From contig NZ_BSTT01000002.1 in the NCBI RefSeq assembly GCF_030269685.1, positions 798,665 to 862,664 on the forward strand: a stretch of DNA of 64,000 nt, given 5' to 3'. This DNA is from Actinomycetospora sp. NBRC 106378 (GTDB lineage Bacteria > Actinomycetota > Actinomycetes > Mycobacteriales > Pseudonocardiaceae). Position 1 is the first letter of the stretch; every line of letters starts with the position of its first letter. A program made the position numbers and the translations under genes. Positions 42,620 to 52,166 of this stretch are shown here, in pieces. The notes below the pieces were generated by a model, which ran no database searches, was not told the DNA's origin, and saw only the letters and a program-made list of their open reading frames with translations.

Positions 42620-43577
42620 GTGAGGGACTCCCAGGAGTGGCAGCTGATCCTGCACCGGCAACACCTCGTCTTCGCCCGGTCCCAGGCCCTCGGTGCGGGC
42701 TCCACCGACGAGCAGATCGAGGCTGACGTCGCCGCCCGTCGGACGAGACCGCTCTTCCACGGGGTCTACGCGGCCGCCACGGGCGAGCCGACGGCCGAGA
42801 TGTGGCGGCAGGGGGCCCTCCTCTTCGTCCGTGGCCCGGCGATGCTCAGCCACGAGTCGGCCCGCCGCGGTCCTCGGGCTGCGTGGAGGCAGGGACGGCA
42901 GGCCCGTCCACGTCACGGTGCCGTACGGGTCGTCGGCCCGCGGGTGCGACGGCGTCGTCGTCCATCGGAGCAAGGCCTTCGCGCACATCGGGCTGACCGA
43001 TTCCGACCCGCCGGTGACGACGAAGGTGGTCACGTTGATCGATCTCGCGGTCGAGGCGCCGACGGCTCGCGACGGGATGCGCTTCCTGACAGCGGGTGCC
43101 GCAGCAGCGCGACTGCCGGGATCGACGATCCTCGAGAACCTGGACCTCCGCCGCCCCCGTCGGTACGGCAAGGCGCTCCGCGCCGCCGCGGAACTCCTGG
43201 TGGAGGGGGTCGGCTCGGTCCTCGAACTCGGGTACGTGACCGACGTCGAGCTGGCCCACGGGTTGCCTGCCGGGACCCGTCAGGTGCTCCACCGCGTCGG
43301 CGACACCAACCGGTACGAGGACGTCGAGTACCGGATGCCGTTCGGTGTTCTCATCGTCAGGCTCGACGGCTGGATCTATCACGCGAACCGTCGCACGGCC
43401 CGGAGCGACCGCGCCCGCGACAACGCGGCCGAACTCGAGGGCAGGGCCCGACTGACGTTCGGCTACGAGGAGATCCACGGCGACGCCTGCGCTACGGCCC
43501 GCACGGTGTGGAGGCGGCTTCGTCAGCTCGGGTGGCCGGGGGAGTTCGTGCCGTGTGCCCGCTGCGCGAGCAGGTGA
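42620..43577 (+). pseudogene. Frameshifted DUF559/AbiEi-like protein
   Basis: Two frames share one protein. The first, from the GTG at 42620, reads RDSQEWQLILHRQHLVFARS to GPAMLSHESA, a winged-helix AbiEi-like start. The second continues AAVLGLRGGRDGRPVHVTVP through LRQLGWPGEFVPCARC to the stop at 43577. It contains IVRLDGWIYHANRRTARSDR, which resembles the DUF559/Vsr-like nuclease tail. Joining needs removal of one C near 42858-42863 (GGCCCGCC). So this is a one-base insertion, a sequencing error or a pseudogene. The conserved nuclease tail looks otherwise intact. The gene is bracketed by inverted palindromes. Confidence 0.8.
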
Positions 43578-43616
43578 GCACTAATCCGTGCCTGGACACG
43601 GATTAGTGCTCACCTG
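43571..43616. repeat. Palindrome with CCTGGA loop (right copy, inverted)
   Basis: AGGTGAGCACTAATCCGTG at 43572-43590, loop CCTGGA, and the exact complement at 43597-43615; one more C-G pair flanks it. It overlaps the stop codon of the frameshifted gene and lies just before the fabF stop on the other strand. It can terminate both. Confidence 0.93.
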
Positions 43617-43624
43617 AGCGAAGC

Positions 43625-44881
43625 TCACCTACAAAAGCACAAGCTCACGTTGTGCCCGCCGAACCCGAACGAGTCGTTCACGGCCGCGTCGAGGGACACC
43701 TTGCGCGCCTCGCCGGAGACCACGTCGAGCTCGACGTCGCCGTCGAGGTCGGTCAGGTTCGCGGTCGGCGGGATCTGGCCCTCCTTGACCGCGAGGATCG
43801 TGGCGATCGCCTCCACGGCCCCGGCGGCACCGAGCAGGTGGCCGAGCGAGCCCTTGGGTGCGGTCAGCACCGGGTGGTCGCCGATCGCCTTGCGGACCGC
43901 GACCGTCTCGGCCACGTCGCCGACCGGGGTCGACGTCGCGTGGCAGTTCACGTGCCCGACGTCGGCCGGGTCGACGCCCGCCGTCCGGAGGGCCGCCGCG
44001 ATGGCCCGGGACTGACCCGTGCCCTCGGGATCCGGCGCCGTGATGTGGTAGGCGTCGGCGGTGGTACCGATCCCGGCGAGCCGACCGTGGACCGTCGCGC
44101 CACGGGCCTCCGCGAACTCGGCCCGCTCCAGCACGACCATGCCGGCGCCCTCGCCGAGCACGAAGCCGTTGCGCTTCGCGTCGAAGGGGCGGGAGGCCTG
44201 GGTCGGGTCGTCCCAGTCGTGGGCCATGGTGCGGGCCTGGCAGAACCCGGCGAGCGTGATCGGCGCGATGCACGCCTCGGCGCCACCGGCGACGACGACG
44301 TCGACCTCGTCGGCCTGCAGCATCCGCCACGCCCAGGCGATCGCCTCGGCGCCGGAGGCGCAGGCCGAAACCGGGGCGTGGATGCCGGCCGCCGCACCGA
44401 ACTCGAGCCCCACGTGGGCCGCGGGCCCGTTGGGCATGAGCATGGGGATGGTCAGGACGGCGACCTTGCGCAGGCCCTGCTGCTCGAGCAGGTCGTCCTG
44501 GTTGAGCAGGGTGGTGGCCCCGCCGATGCCGGTGCCGATGATGACGGCGAGGCGCAGCCCGTCGACCTTGGGCGACCCGCCGTCGGTCGAGGGGTAGTCC
44601 CCGAGGTCCGCGTGCTCCCAGGCCTGGCGGGCCGCGATGATCGCGACCTGCTCGGACCGGTCGAGGCGGCGCAGTTCGACCCGCTTGAGGACCTCGGACG
44701 GCTCGACCGCGAGCTGCGAGGCGAAGTCGACCGGCAGCTCGAAGCGGGCGTAGTCCTCCGACAGCGGGCGCGTCCCGCTGGCACCGGCCAGGAGACCGTC
44801 CCAGGTGGACTGCACGTCTCCGCCGAGCGGGGTCGTCGCTCCCATCCCGGTGACGACGACCCCCTGGCCGGCGGCGCTCAC
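43625..44881 (-). CDS. fabF: 3-oxoacyl-ACP synthase II FabF
   Basis: 418 residues from the GTG at 44881, overlapping the acpP stop by 4 bp. It elongates acyl-ACP in type II fatty-acid synthesis. The condensing triad is visible: Cys174 in PVSACASGAEAI, then His in VNCHATSTPVGD and GSLGHLLGAAG. The C-terminal NDSFGFGGHNVSLCF is standard. It is last in fabD-fabH-acpP-fabF. Confidence 0.96.
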   Translation of the reverse strand: MSAAGQGVVVTGMGATTPLGGDVQSTWDGLLAGASGTRPLSEDYARFELPVDFASQLAVEPSEVLKRVELRRLDRSEQVAIIAARQAWEHADLGDYPSTDGGSPKVDGLRLAVIIGTGIGGATTLLNQDDLLEQQGLRKVAVLTIPMLMPNGPAAHVGLEFGAAAGIHAPVSACASGAEAIAWAWRMLQADEVDVVVAGGAEACIAPITLAGFCQARTMAHDWDDPTQASRPFDAKRNGFVLGEGAGMVVLERAEFAEARGATVHGRLAGIGTTADAYHITAPDPEGTGQSRAIAAALRTAGVDPADVGHVNCHATSTPVGDVAETVAVRKAIGDHPVLTAPKGSLGHLLGAAGAVEAIATILAVKEGQIPPTANLTDLDGDVELDVVSGEARKVSLDAAVNDSFGFGGHNVSLCFCR

Positions 44882-45120
44882 GAGTGGGAGGAGATGTAGT
44901 CGACGGCGTCGGACACGGTGGTGAGCTTCGCGAGTTCGTCGTCGGGGATCTTGACCCCGAACTTGTCCTCCGCCTGGACGGCGATCTCGACCATGGAGAG
45001 CGAGTCGATGTCGAGGTCGTCGACGAACGACTTCTCCGGGGTCACCTCGGAGGCGTCGACGCCGGCCACCTCCTCGACGATGCTCGCGAGGTCGGGGAGG
45101 ATCTCTTCCTTGGAGGCCAC
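44878..45120 (-). CDS. acpP: Acyl carrier protein
   Basis: 80 residues, acidic. The phosphopantetheine Ser is Ser40 in DDLDIDSLSMVE. The helix IVEEVAGVDASEVTPEKSF and the end LTTVSDAVDYI are typical. It carries growing chains between FabD, FabH and FabF. Its start lies 45 nt after the fabH stop, and its stop overlaps fabF. Confidence 0.96.
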   Translation of the reverse strand: MASKEEILPDLASIVEEVAGVDASEVTPEKSFVDDLDIDSLSMVEIAVQAEDKFGVKIPDDELAKLTTVSDAVDYISSHS

Positions 45121-45165
45121 TCGGGTTCCTTTCGTTGATTGCCGACGGTGGTGCCGGCGAGGAGG

Positions 45166-46149
45166 TTAGGGGAGGACGACGACCTGGCCGCCGTACGACA
45201 GGCCGGCTCCGAACCCGACCAGCAGGGCGACGTCCCCGGACCGCACGCGCCCCGCGGCGCGCATGTGGTCGATCGCCATCGGGATCGACGCCGAGCTGGT
45301 GTTGCCGGAGTACACGATGTCGTCGGCGACCACGAGGTCGTCGCGCGCCCCCTCGGACCGCAGCTTCTTCGCGATCGCCTCGACGATCCGCAGGTTCGCC
45401 TGGTGGGGGACGAGCACGTCGATGTCGGCCGGGGTGAGACCCGCCCGCTCGATCGCCTGCAGCGCGACCGGCGCGATCTTCGTGGTGGCCCAGCGGAACA
45501 CCGCCTGGCCCTCCTGGCGGAGGTAGTTCTGCTCGTCGATGCCGATGGTCTTGACGAGGTCGCCGGCCGCTCCCAGCACGACGGGGCCGACCCCGACCTC
45601 CTCGGGGGTCTCGGCCGCGGTCAGCACGGCCGCCCCGGCGGCGTCGGCGAAGATGATGCAGACGCTGCGGTCGTCCATGTCGAGCCAGTCGCTCAGCTTC
45701 TCCGACCCGACGACGAGGACGTTGCGGGCGCTCCCGGCGCGGATCATGTCCGAGCCGACGCCCACGCCGTAGCAGAAGCCGGCGCACGCGGCGTTGAGGT
45801 CGAACGCGGCGATCCCGTTCACCCCGACGCGGTCGGAGAGCTGCGCCGCCGCGTTCGGGATGGGGTTGGGCATGGTGCAGGTGGCCACGATGACGGCGTC
45901 GAGGTCGGTGGGGGCGATCCCGGCGTCGGCGAGGGCCTTCGACCCGGCGTCGGCGCCCATGGAGACGACGGAGTCGGTGTCCGCGGCGAAGCGGCGCTCG
46001 ACGATGCCGACGCGGCTGCGGATCCACGCGTCGTCGGTCTCGACGCGCTGCGCGAGCTCGTGGTTGGTGACGACGCGGTCGGGCTGGGAGCTGCCCAGCC
46101 CGATGATGCGGGCCCCGGCGACCGGCGCAGCGGTGCGCAGCGACGTCAC
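45166..46149 (-). CDS. fabH: 3-oxoacyl-ACP synthase III FabH
   Basis: 327 residues from the GTG at 46149, overlapping the fabD stop. It starts fatty-acid chains from acyl-CoA and malonyl-ACP. The triad is present: Cys122 in FDLNAACAGFCYG, His in VPHQANLRI and Asn in YSGNTSSASIP. The order fabD-fabH-acpP-fabF matches Streptomyces. Confidence 0.96.
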   Translation of the reverse strand: MTSLRTAAPVAGARIIGLGSSQPDRVVTNHELAQRVETDDAWIRSRVGIVERRFAADTDSVVSMGADAGSKALADAGIAPTDLDAVIVATCTMPNPIPNAAAQLSDRVGVNGIAAFDLNAACAGFCYGVGVGSDMIRAGSARNVLVVGSEKLSDWLDMDDRSVCIIFADAAGAAVLTAAETPEEVGVGPVVLGAAGDLVKTIGIDEQNYLRQEGQAVFRWATTKIAPVALQAIERAGLTPADIDVLVPHQANLRIVEAIAKKLRSEGARDDLVVADDIVYSGNTSSASIPMAIDHMRAAGRVRSGDVALLVGFGAGLSYGGQVVVLP

Positions 46150-47084
46150 GACGTGCCCCGCAGGGTCTCGACGGCGGACGAGAGGTGGTCGGGGGTGGAG
46201 ACGTTCACGGTGGCGGTGCCCTTGATCTGGCGCTTGACCATCCCGGTCAGCGTCCCGGCGGGGGTGAGCTCGATCGCGGCGGTGATGCCGCGCTCGCGCA
46301 GGGTGTCCATGCAGGCGTCCCACCGCACCGAGAGCGTCACCTGCGCGACGAGGCGGTCGAGCATGTCGTCCCCGGAGGTGACGACGGCGCCGTCGGCGTC
46401 GGAGAGCAGGGGGGTGCTCGGGTCGGCCGGGGCCAGCTCGGAGCGGTGCTCGGCGACCCACGCGCCCAGCGCCTTCTCGGCCGGCTCCATGAAGCGGGTG
46501 TGGAAGGCGCCGGCGACGGCGAGCGGGCGGACCCGGGCCCCCTCCGGCGGCTCGGCGGCCAGCGCCTCGATGTCGCTCGTGCGCCCGGCCGCGACCACCT
46601 GACCGGCCCCGTTGCGGTTGGCCGGCTCGAGGTCGTGTGACGACAGCACCGCGAGCACGTCGTCGGAGTCCCCACCGAGGACCGCCGCCATGCTCGTCGG
46701 TTCCACCGCGCAGGCCGCGGCCATCTCCTTCCCGCGGACGGCGGCGAGCGCGACGGCCCGGTCGGGCGCGAGCACACCGGCGATGGCCGCGGCGGCGATC
46801 TCCCCGACGGAGTGGCCCGCGACGACGGTGCCCTCGGGGAGCTCGCCGCCCAGCTCCTCCCGGAGCGCCTCCCACGACAGCAGGGCGCTCGCGACGAGCA
46901 GCGGCTGCGTGACGGCGGTGTCCGCGATCGCGTCCGCGTCGGCCTCGGTGCCCAGGTGCTCGAGGTCCAGCCCGGCGGCGGTGGAGAACTCGGCCAGCCG
47001 CTCCCGGGCGCCGGGCCGCTCCAGCCACGGCGCCAGCATCCCCGGCTTCTGGGCGCCCTGACCGGGCGCGAGGATCGCGATCAC
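46146..47084 (-). CDS. fabD: Malonyl-CoA:ACP transacylase FabD
   Basis: 312 residues. The nucleophile Ser92 is in VVAGHSVGEIAAAAI; LAPGQGAQKPGM opens the protein, and AGAFHTRFM and ELTPAGTLTGMVKRQ follow. It loads malonate onto ACP. It is the first gene of the operon. The 173-bp space to fasR holds a near-perfect palindrome. Confidence 0.96.
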   Translation of the reverse strand: MIAILAPGQGAQKPGMLAPWLERPGARERLAEFSTAAGLDLEHLGTEADADAIADTAVTQPLLVASALLSWEALREELGGELPEGTVVAGHSVGEIAAAAIAGVLAPDRAVALAAVRGKEMAAACAVEPTSMAAVLGGDSDDVLAVLSSHDLEPANRNGAGQVVAAGRTSDIEALAAEPPEGARVRPLAVAGAFHTRFMEPAEKALGAWVAEHRSELAPADPSTPLLSDADGAVVTSGDDMLDRLVAQVTLSVRWDACMDTLRERGITAAIELTPAGTLTGMVKRQIKGTATVNVSTPDHLSSAVETLRGTS

Positions 47085-47152
47085 GACACGTACTCCATCA
47101 CGGGCGGGAGGTCATCAGCAGCTCGTGCGGTGACGAATCCTCGGCGGGGTTC

Positions 47153-47171
47153 GTTGTGGGGTCCCGACAAC
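47153..47171. promoter_or_regulatory. Candidate FasR operator upstream of fabD
   Basis: GTTGTGGGGTCCCGACAAC is a 19-nt palindrome with one mismatched pair. It lies 69 bp before the fabD start, between fasR and fabD, where Streptomyces FasR is known to bind the fab promoter. Confidence 0.6.
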
Positions 47172-47257
47172 AACCCTTCCCGACGGCGGGCCGCCCGGCA
47201 TCGGCCGACCCGGCCGGATCCGCGTCGGGACCACGTTGACGACGTCATCGGTGCAGG

Positions 47258-48496
47258 TCAGATGGTCGGGTCCGGCTCCGGTGCGGCGCCGCTCGTGCGG
47301 AGCCGGTCGAGCGCGATGGCCATTCGCAACAACGTCGCGCCGCGCGCGTCACCCGGGTGGGAGCCGGTGAGGTCGGCCACTCGACGCAGGCGGTAGCGGA
47401 CGGTGTTGGGGTGCACGTAGAGGGTCCGCGCGCACGCCTCGAGCACGCCGGCGTGGTCGAGGTAGGACTCGACGGTCTCGGTGAGCGACCCGCCCGCCTC
47501 CCGCAGCGGCCGGGCGACCTCCTCGACGAGCGTGGTGGCCGCCGAGCGGTCCCCGGCCAGGACGCGTTCGGGCAGGAGGTCGTCCGCGGCGACGGGGCGC
47601 GGCGCTCCGGGCCGGGCCGCGACGGCGCGGTGGCCGGCGAGGGCGCGGGCCGCCGACTCGTGGGCCTCCAGCAGTCCGGCGACCACCGGCCCGGCGACGA
47701 CCGGACCCGGCCCGAACGCGTCGGTGAGCGTGAGGACGGCCTTGGACTCCCCGCGCAACCCCGACCCGTCGTCGGGAACCTCGTCCGCGGACATGATCAT
47801 CAGCAGGTGGCGGCCGTGCGCACCGAGCAGTACCGCCGCCCCCGCGCGGTAGGCGGCGCGGCGGACGCCGTGCAGGGGGTCGGGCCCGGAGGGCCGCCGG
47901 GGGTCGGGGTCGGCGGCGGGCGGGTTGCCGACCAGCACCCGGGCCCGCGCGGCCGGGTCCCAGCCGAGGGCCGCGGCGCGGGAGAGGACCGCCCCCGCCG
48001 AATCGTGGTCCCCGCGGACCACGGCGTCGACCACGAGGGCCTCCAGCCGCGCGTCCCAGGCGCCGCGCGCCTCGGCGGCGGACGCGTAGACGGTGGCCGC
48101 GGCGAACGCGACCTCCCGGCCGAAGCGCAGCACGGCGGCGACCAGGGTGGCCCGCTCGGTGCGGCTGCCGCCGAGGGCGGGGATGCGCTCCTCGAAGACC
48201 TCGGTGGCGATCCGGACGAGCTCGACGGTCTGGCGCAGCGTCATCTGGCGTGCGAGGTCGGGCGGGGCGCTGCGGAAGGCCTCGGCGGTCAGGCGGGGCG
48301 TCGCGTCGGGGTCGCGCAGCCAGGCGACGAAGTTGGCGGCGCCGAGCTGGGTGACCATGAGGACCCCGGCCCGCTGGTCGGCGGTGAGGCGGTCGAACCA
48401 CGGCAGCCGGGCGGACATCTCGGCGACGCCGGCGCCGGCGACCCCGCCGGTGGCCAGCTCGAGGCGGCGGAAGGTGTCCGCGGAGACCGGGGTCAC
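47258..48496 (-). CDS. fasR: FasR-like PucR-type transcriptional activator of fatty-acid synthesis
   Basis: 412 residues from a GTG. The N-terminal two thirds are the PucR-type ligand region (MSARLPWFDRLTADQRAGVL, QLGAANFVAWLRDP). The C-terminus is the PucR HTH: VESYLDHAGVLEACARTLYV, HPNTVRYRLRRVADLTG. Streptomyces FasR, in the same place upstream of fabD, activates the fab operon. It is transcribed toward fabD on the same strand. Confidence 0.92.
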   Translation of the reverse strand: MTPVSADTFRRLELATGGVAGAGVAEMSARLPWFDRLTADQRAGVLMVTQLGAANFVAWLRDPDATPRLTAEAFRSAPPDLARQMTLRQTVELVRIATEVFEERIPALGGSRTERATLVAAVLRFGREVAFAAATVYASAAEARGAWDARLEALVVDAVVRGDHDSAGAVLSRAAALGWDPAARARVLVGNPPAADPDPRRPSGPDPLHGVRRAAYRAGAAVLLGAHGRHLLMIMSADEVPDDGSGLRGESKAVLTLTDAFGPGPVVAGPVVAGLLEAHESAARALAGHRAVAARPGAPRPVAADDLLPERVLAGDRSAATTLVEEVARPLREAGGSLTETVESYLDHAGVLEACARTLYVHPNTVRYRLRRVADLTGSHPGDARGATLLRMAIALDRLRTSGAAPEPDPTI

Positions 48497-48530
48497 GGCG
48501 ACACCCCCTCGTCGGAGCCGGAACGACGAA

Positions 48531-48569
48531 CGGGGCCCCGCCCGGCATCGGGTGCCGGCCGGAGCCCCG
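48531..48569 (-). terminator. Terminator of the cold-shock gene
   Basis: CGGGGC (48531-48536) faces GCCCCG (48564-48569), and inside CCGGCA/TGCCGG (48542-48558) pairs with a 5-nt loop. It lies downstream of the csp stop on the minus strand, just before fasR. Confidence 0.7.
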
Positions 48570-48597
48570 CTCGTGGTGAACGCGTTGTGCGCGCTAC

Positions 48598-48801
48598 TTA
48601 CAGCGGCGTGACCTGAACGGCCTGCAGGCCCTTCTGGCCCTGCTCGACGTCGAACGAGACGCGCTGCCCCTCGTCCAGGGTCCGGAACCCACGAGACTGG
48701 ATCGCCGAGTAGTGGACGAAGACGTCAGCGCCACCACCGTCGGGAGCGAGGAAGCCGAAGCCCTTCTCGCTGTTGAACCACTTGACGGTGCCTTCTGCCA
48801 T
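48598..48801 (-). CDS. Cold-shock domain protein
   Basis: 67 residues: [20 protein letters not shown] with the RNA-binding motifs KGFGFL (RNP1) and VFVHYSAI (RNP2). It is an RNA chaperone of the CspA type, here in the housekeeping form common near actinobacterial genes of growth. The ribosome site is GAGGAGCAGGA. A 5' leader hairpin precedes it. Confidence 0.96.
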   Translation of the reverse strand: MAEGTVKWFNSEKGFGFLAPDGGGADVFVHYSAIQSRGFRTLDEGQRVSFDVEQGQKGLQAVQVTPL

Positions 48802-48825
48802 TCCTGCTCCTCATACCGATGTCCC

Positions 48826-48845
48826 GGGGGCTTCTTCCTGCCCCC
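48826..48845 (-). promoter_or_regulatory. Hairpin in the leader of the cold-shock gene
   Basis: GGGGGC and GCCCCC pair across AGGAAGAA, 25 nt upstream of the start codon. Such leader hairpins modulate csp mRNA. A loop carrying AGGA could mask or present a ribosome site. This is a weak call. Confidence 0.35.
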
Positions 48846-49023
48846 AGCCTTCGAGCCGCCGCCGGAGCGATGTACTCCAACCGCCGGACCCGCCGGTGGC
48901 CCCGTTGGCTACGAGGTGGACCGTGCGGTCGGCGACAGCCTAGCGGGATCCCCCGGGGAGGAAACCAGCCCCGAGCCCGGAAAAGTCACCGCCCGGTCAC
49001 GGGACGGCCCCCGTCCCCGGCGA

Positions 49024-51846
49024 TCAGGCCACCCCGCTGTCCGACTCCTGCGGTCCGGCCGCCTGGGGGTCGTGGATCTGGTAGCGGGCCGCGGCGTCGC
49101 GGACCGTCGACTGGTCGACCTCGCCGCGTCGGGCGAGGGCCGCCAGGACGGCCACGACGACGTTCTCGGCGTCCACCCCGAAGTGCCTCCGGGTGGCGGG
49201 CCGGGTGTCGGACAGACCGAAGCCGTCGGTGCCGAGCGTGGTGTAGTCGCCGGGCACCCAGGGCCGGATGAGGTCGGGCACGGCGCGCATCCAGTCCGAG
49301 ACCGCGACGACGGGACCGGCCGCCTCGGCGAGCGCGGTGGTCACGTACGGCGTGCGGGCCTCGAGCTCGGGGTGGGCCTGGTTGTGCTGCTCGCACTCCA
49401 CGCCGTCGCGGCGCAGCTCGCCGTAGGAGGTGGCCGACCACAGGTCGGCCTGCACGCCCCACTCGCCCGCCAGCATCTCCTGGGCCCGCTGCGCCCAGGT
49501 CATCGCGACGCCGGAGGCGAGGATCTGAGCCCGCGGCCCCGGCCCGCCGGGGGCCTGGGCGTAGCGGTAGAGGCCGCGCAGCAGCCCGTCGACGTCGACC
49601 CCGTCCGGCTCGGCCGGCTGCCGGTAGGGCTCGTTGTAGACGGTCAGGTAGTACAGGACGTTCGGGTCCCGGCGGGTCGACGCCGAGGCCTCGTGGTCGG
49701 GCTCCGCGGGCGGGTGCTCCTGCTCGTCCTGGCCGTACATCCGCTGCAGGCCCTCGCGCACGATGTGCCCGATCTCGAAGGCGAAGGCGGGGTCGTAGGC
49801 GACGACGGCGGGGTTGGTCGCGGCGAGCAGGTGCGAGTGCCCGTCGTTGTGCTGGAGGCCCTCGCCGACCAGCGTGGTCCGACCCGCCGTCGCGCCGAGC
49901 AGGAAGCCGCGGGCCATCTGGTCCGCGGCGGCCCAGATGCCGTCACCGGTGCGCTGGAAGCCGAACATCGAGTAGAAGATGTAGATCGGGATCATCGGCT
50001 CGCCGTGCGTCGAGTACGACGTCCCGACGGCGGTGAACGAGGCGACCGACCCGGCCTCGTTGATGCCCTCGTGCAGCAGCTGCCCGGTCTCCGACTCGCG
50101 GTAGGCGAGCAGCTGGTCGGCGTCGACCGAGGTGTAGAGCTGGCCGAGCGGGTTGTAGATCTTCAGGTTGGAGAAGAACGAGTCCATCCCGAAGGTGCGG
50201 GCCTCGTCGGGGATGATCGGGACGACCCGCTTGCCGATGTTCGCGTCGCGGGTGAGCTCCTTGACCAGCCGGACGAACGCCATCGTCGTGGCGATCTCCT
50301 GCTTGCCCGAGCCGCGCTTGACGACCTCGTAGACCTTGTCGCCCGGCAGCACGAGCGGCTGGTGGCGCAGGCGGCGCTCCGGCGAGGGGCCGCCGAGCTG
50401 GCGGCGGCGCTCGAGCATGTACTGGATCTCGGGCGCCTCCTTGCCGGGGTGGTAGTACGGCGGCAGGTACGGGTCGCGCTCGAGCTCGGCGTCGCTGATG
50501 GGGACGCGGACCTCGTCGCGGAAGGTCTTGAGGTCCTGCAGCGTCAGCTTCTTCATCTGGTGGGTCGCGTTGCGGCCCTCGAACGTCGGGCCGAGCGTGT
50601 AGCCCTTGATCGACTTGGCCAGGATGACCGTCGGGCGACCCTCGTGCTCCATCGCGGCCTGGTAGGCGGCGTAGACCTTGCGGTAGTCGTGGGCGCCGCG
50701 CTTGAGGTTCCACACGTCGTCGTCGGAGAGGTCCTTGACGAGGTCCTTCGTCCGCGGGTCGCGGCCGAAGAAGTGCTCGCGGACGTAGGCGCCGTCGTTG
50801 GCCTTGTAGGTCTGGAAGTCGCCGTCCGGCGTGGTGTTCATGAGGTTGATCAGCGCGCCGTCCCGATCGGCGTGCAGCAGCCGGTCCCACTCCCGGCCCC
50901 AGATGACCTTGACGACGTTCCAACCGGCGCCGCGGAAGAACGACTCCAGCTCCTGGATGACCTTGCCGTTGCCGTGCACCGGCCCGTCGAGGCGCTGCAG
51001 GTTGCAGTTGACGACGAAGGTCAGGTTGTCCAGGCCCTCGGCCCCGGCGACGTGGATCGCGCCGCGCGACTCCGGCTCGTCCATCTCGCCGTCGCCGAGG
51101 AACGCCCAGGTGTGCTGCTGGGCGGTGTCCTTCAGGCCGCGGTTGTGCAGGTACTTGTCGAAGCGGGCCTGGAAGATCGCGTTGATCGGGCCGAGGCCCA
51201 TCGACACCGTCGGGTGCTCCCAGAACCACGGCATGAGCCGCGGGTGCGGGTAGGACGGCAGGCCGCCGCCCGGCCCGGCGTGCGAGAGCTCCTGGCGGAA
51301 CCCGTCGAGGTGTTCGGCGCCCAGGCGGCCCTCGAGGAAGGCGCGGGCGTAGATGCCGGGGGAGGCGTGGCCCTGGATGTAGACGTGGTCGCCGCCGCCC
51401 GGGTGGTCCTTGCCGCGGAAGAACCAGTTGAAGCCGACCTCGTAGAGCGAGGCGGCCGACGCGTACGTCGAGATGTGCCCGCCGACCCCGACGCCGGGGC
51501 GCTGCGCCCGGTGCACCATCGCCGCCGCGTTCCAGCGGATCCAGGCGCGGTACCGACGCTCGGTCTCCTCGTCGCCCGGGAACCACGGCTCCTGGTCGGT
51601 GGGGATGGTGTTGACGTAGTCGGTGGAGAACAGGGACGGCACCGCCACGCGGCGCTCCCGGGCGCGCTGGAGCAGCTGCAGGATGAGGAACCGCGCCCGC
51701 TGCTGCCCCGCCGAGTCGAGCACGCCGTCGAAGGACTCGATCCACTCGGCGGTCTCGTCCGGATCGATGTCCGGCAGGTGCGTGGACAGCCCGTCCCGGA
51801 TGACGTGCACGCGGTTGTCGTTACGGGAGTCGTTCTGCGCTGACAA
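49024..51846 (-). CDS. aceE: Pyruvate dehydrogenase E1 component AceE (homodimeric)
   Basis: 940 residues from a TTG at 51846, nine nt after GAGGAG; the start [20 protein letters not shown] matches other actinobacterial AceE. It decarboxylates pyruvate with thiamine diphosphate. Visible family parts are [36 protein letters not shown], the ThDP motif [31 protein letters not shown] and [15 protein letters not shown]. An open frame extends to 52095 but has no family resemblance. No lipoyl E2 gene is adjacent. Confidence 0.96.
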   Translation of the reverse strand: MSAQNDSRNDNRVHVIRDGLSTHLPDIDPDETAEWIESFDGVLDSAGQQRARFLILQLLQRARERRVAVPSLFSTDYVNTIPTDQEPWFPGDEETERRYRAWIRWNAAAMVHRAQRPGVGVGGHISTYASAASLYEVGFNWFFRGKDHPGGGDHVYIQGHASPGIYARAFLEGRLGAEHLDGFRQELSHAGPGGGLPSYPHPRLMPWFWEHPTVSMGLGPINAIFQARFDKYLHNRGLKDTAQQHTWAFLGDGEMDEPESRGAIHVAGAEGLDNLTFVVNCNLQRLDGPVHGNGKVIQELESFFRGAGWNVVKVIWGREWDRLLHADRDGALINLMNTTPDGDFQTYKANDGAYVREHFFGRDPRTKDLVKDLSDDDVWNLKRGAHDYRKVYAAYQAAMEHEGRPTVILAKSIKGYTLGPTFEGRNATHQMKKLTLQDLKTFRDEVRVPISDAELERDPYLPPYYHPGKEAPEIQYMLERRRQLGGPSPERRLRHQPLVLPGDKVYEVVKRGSGKQEIATTMAFVRLVKELTRDANIGKRVVPIIPDEARTFGMDSFFSNLKIYNPLGQLYTSVDADQLLAYRESETGQLLHEGINEAGSVASFTAVGTSYSTHGEPMIPIYIFYSMFGFQRTGDGIWAAADQMARGFLLGATAGRTTLVGEGLQHNDGHSHLLAATNPAVVAYDPAFAFEIGHIVREGLQRMYGQDEQEHPPAEPDHEASASTRRDPNVLYYLTVYNEPYRQPAEPDGVDVDGLLRGLYRYAQAPGGPGPRAQILASGVAMTWAQRAQEMLAGEWGVQADLWSATSYGELRRDGVECEQHNQAHPELEARTPYVTTALAEAAGPVVAVSDWMRAVPDLIRPWVPGDYTTLGTDGFGLSDTRPATRRHFGVDAENVVVAVLAALARRGEVDQSTVRDAAARYQIHDPQAAGPQESDSGVA

Positions 51847-52166
51847 CTGCTGCCACTCCTCGTGCTCTGGTCCTGTTCCTGGCCCGCCGGTCGGGTGTGA
51901 CGCGGACGATCGGAACCGATTCTGCCCGCGAGTTCTCCGTCGGGCCCCTCCATGGTCACCCCGTGTCGCCGGAACGTCATCTCTACCGGCCGGTAGGCAC
52001 GGCCGGTCGTGTCGTCCGGCGCCGGGCCGTCGGGAGGGGTACCGGCCGCGTGGCTGGTTGCATCCGGCACCCCGGCCGTGTTCGCTGTCCGTCACGAGGC
52101 CCCGGCGGGGCGTCGGGGTGGCGGACCCATCGGGGTGCGCCCGGACACGGAGGAGGGACGGGAGAC
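51847..52166. other. 320-bp divergent promoter region of aceE and DUF3052
   Basis: No gene is seen. It contains the 14-bp palindrome at 51983-51996 and the half-site ACGGCCGGTCG right after it. The ribosome sites of both genes lie at its ends. Confidence 0.6.
51983..51996. promoter_or_regulatory. TetR-type operator candidate in the aceE promoter
   Basis: CTACCGGCCGGTAG is a perfect 14-bp palindrome of the kind bound by TetR-family repressors. No TetR gene is in the window. Confidence 0.55.

Noticed and set aside
51847..52095. N-terminal extension of AceE
   Set aside because: No family resemblance; it would run over the operator-like palindrome, and a good ribosome site precedes the TTG at 51846.
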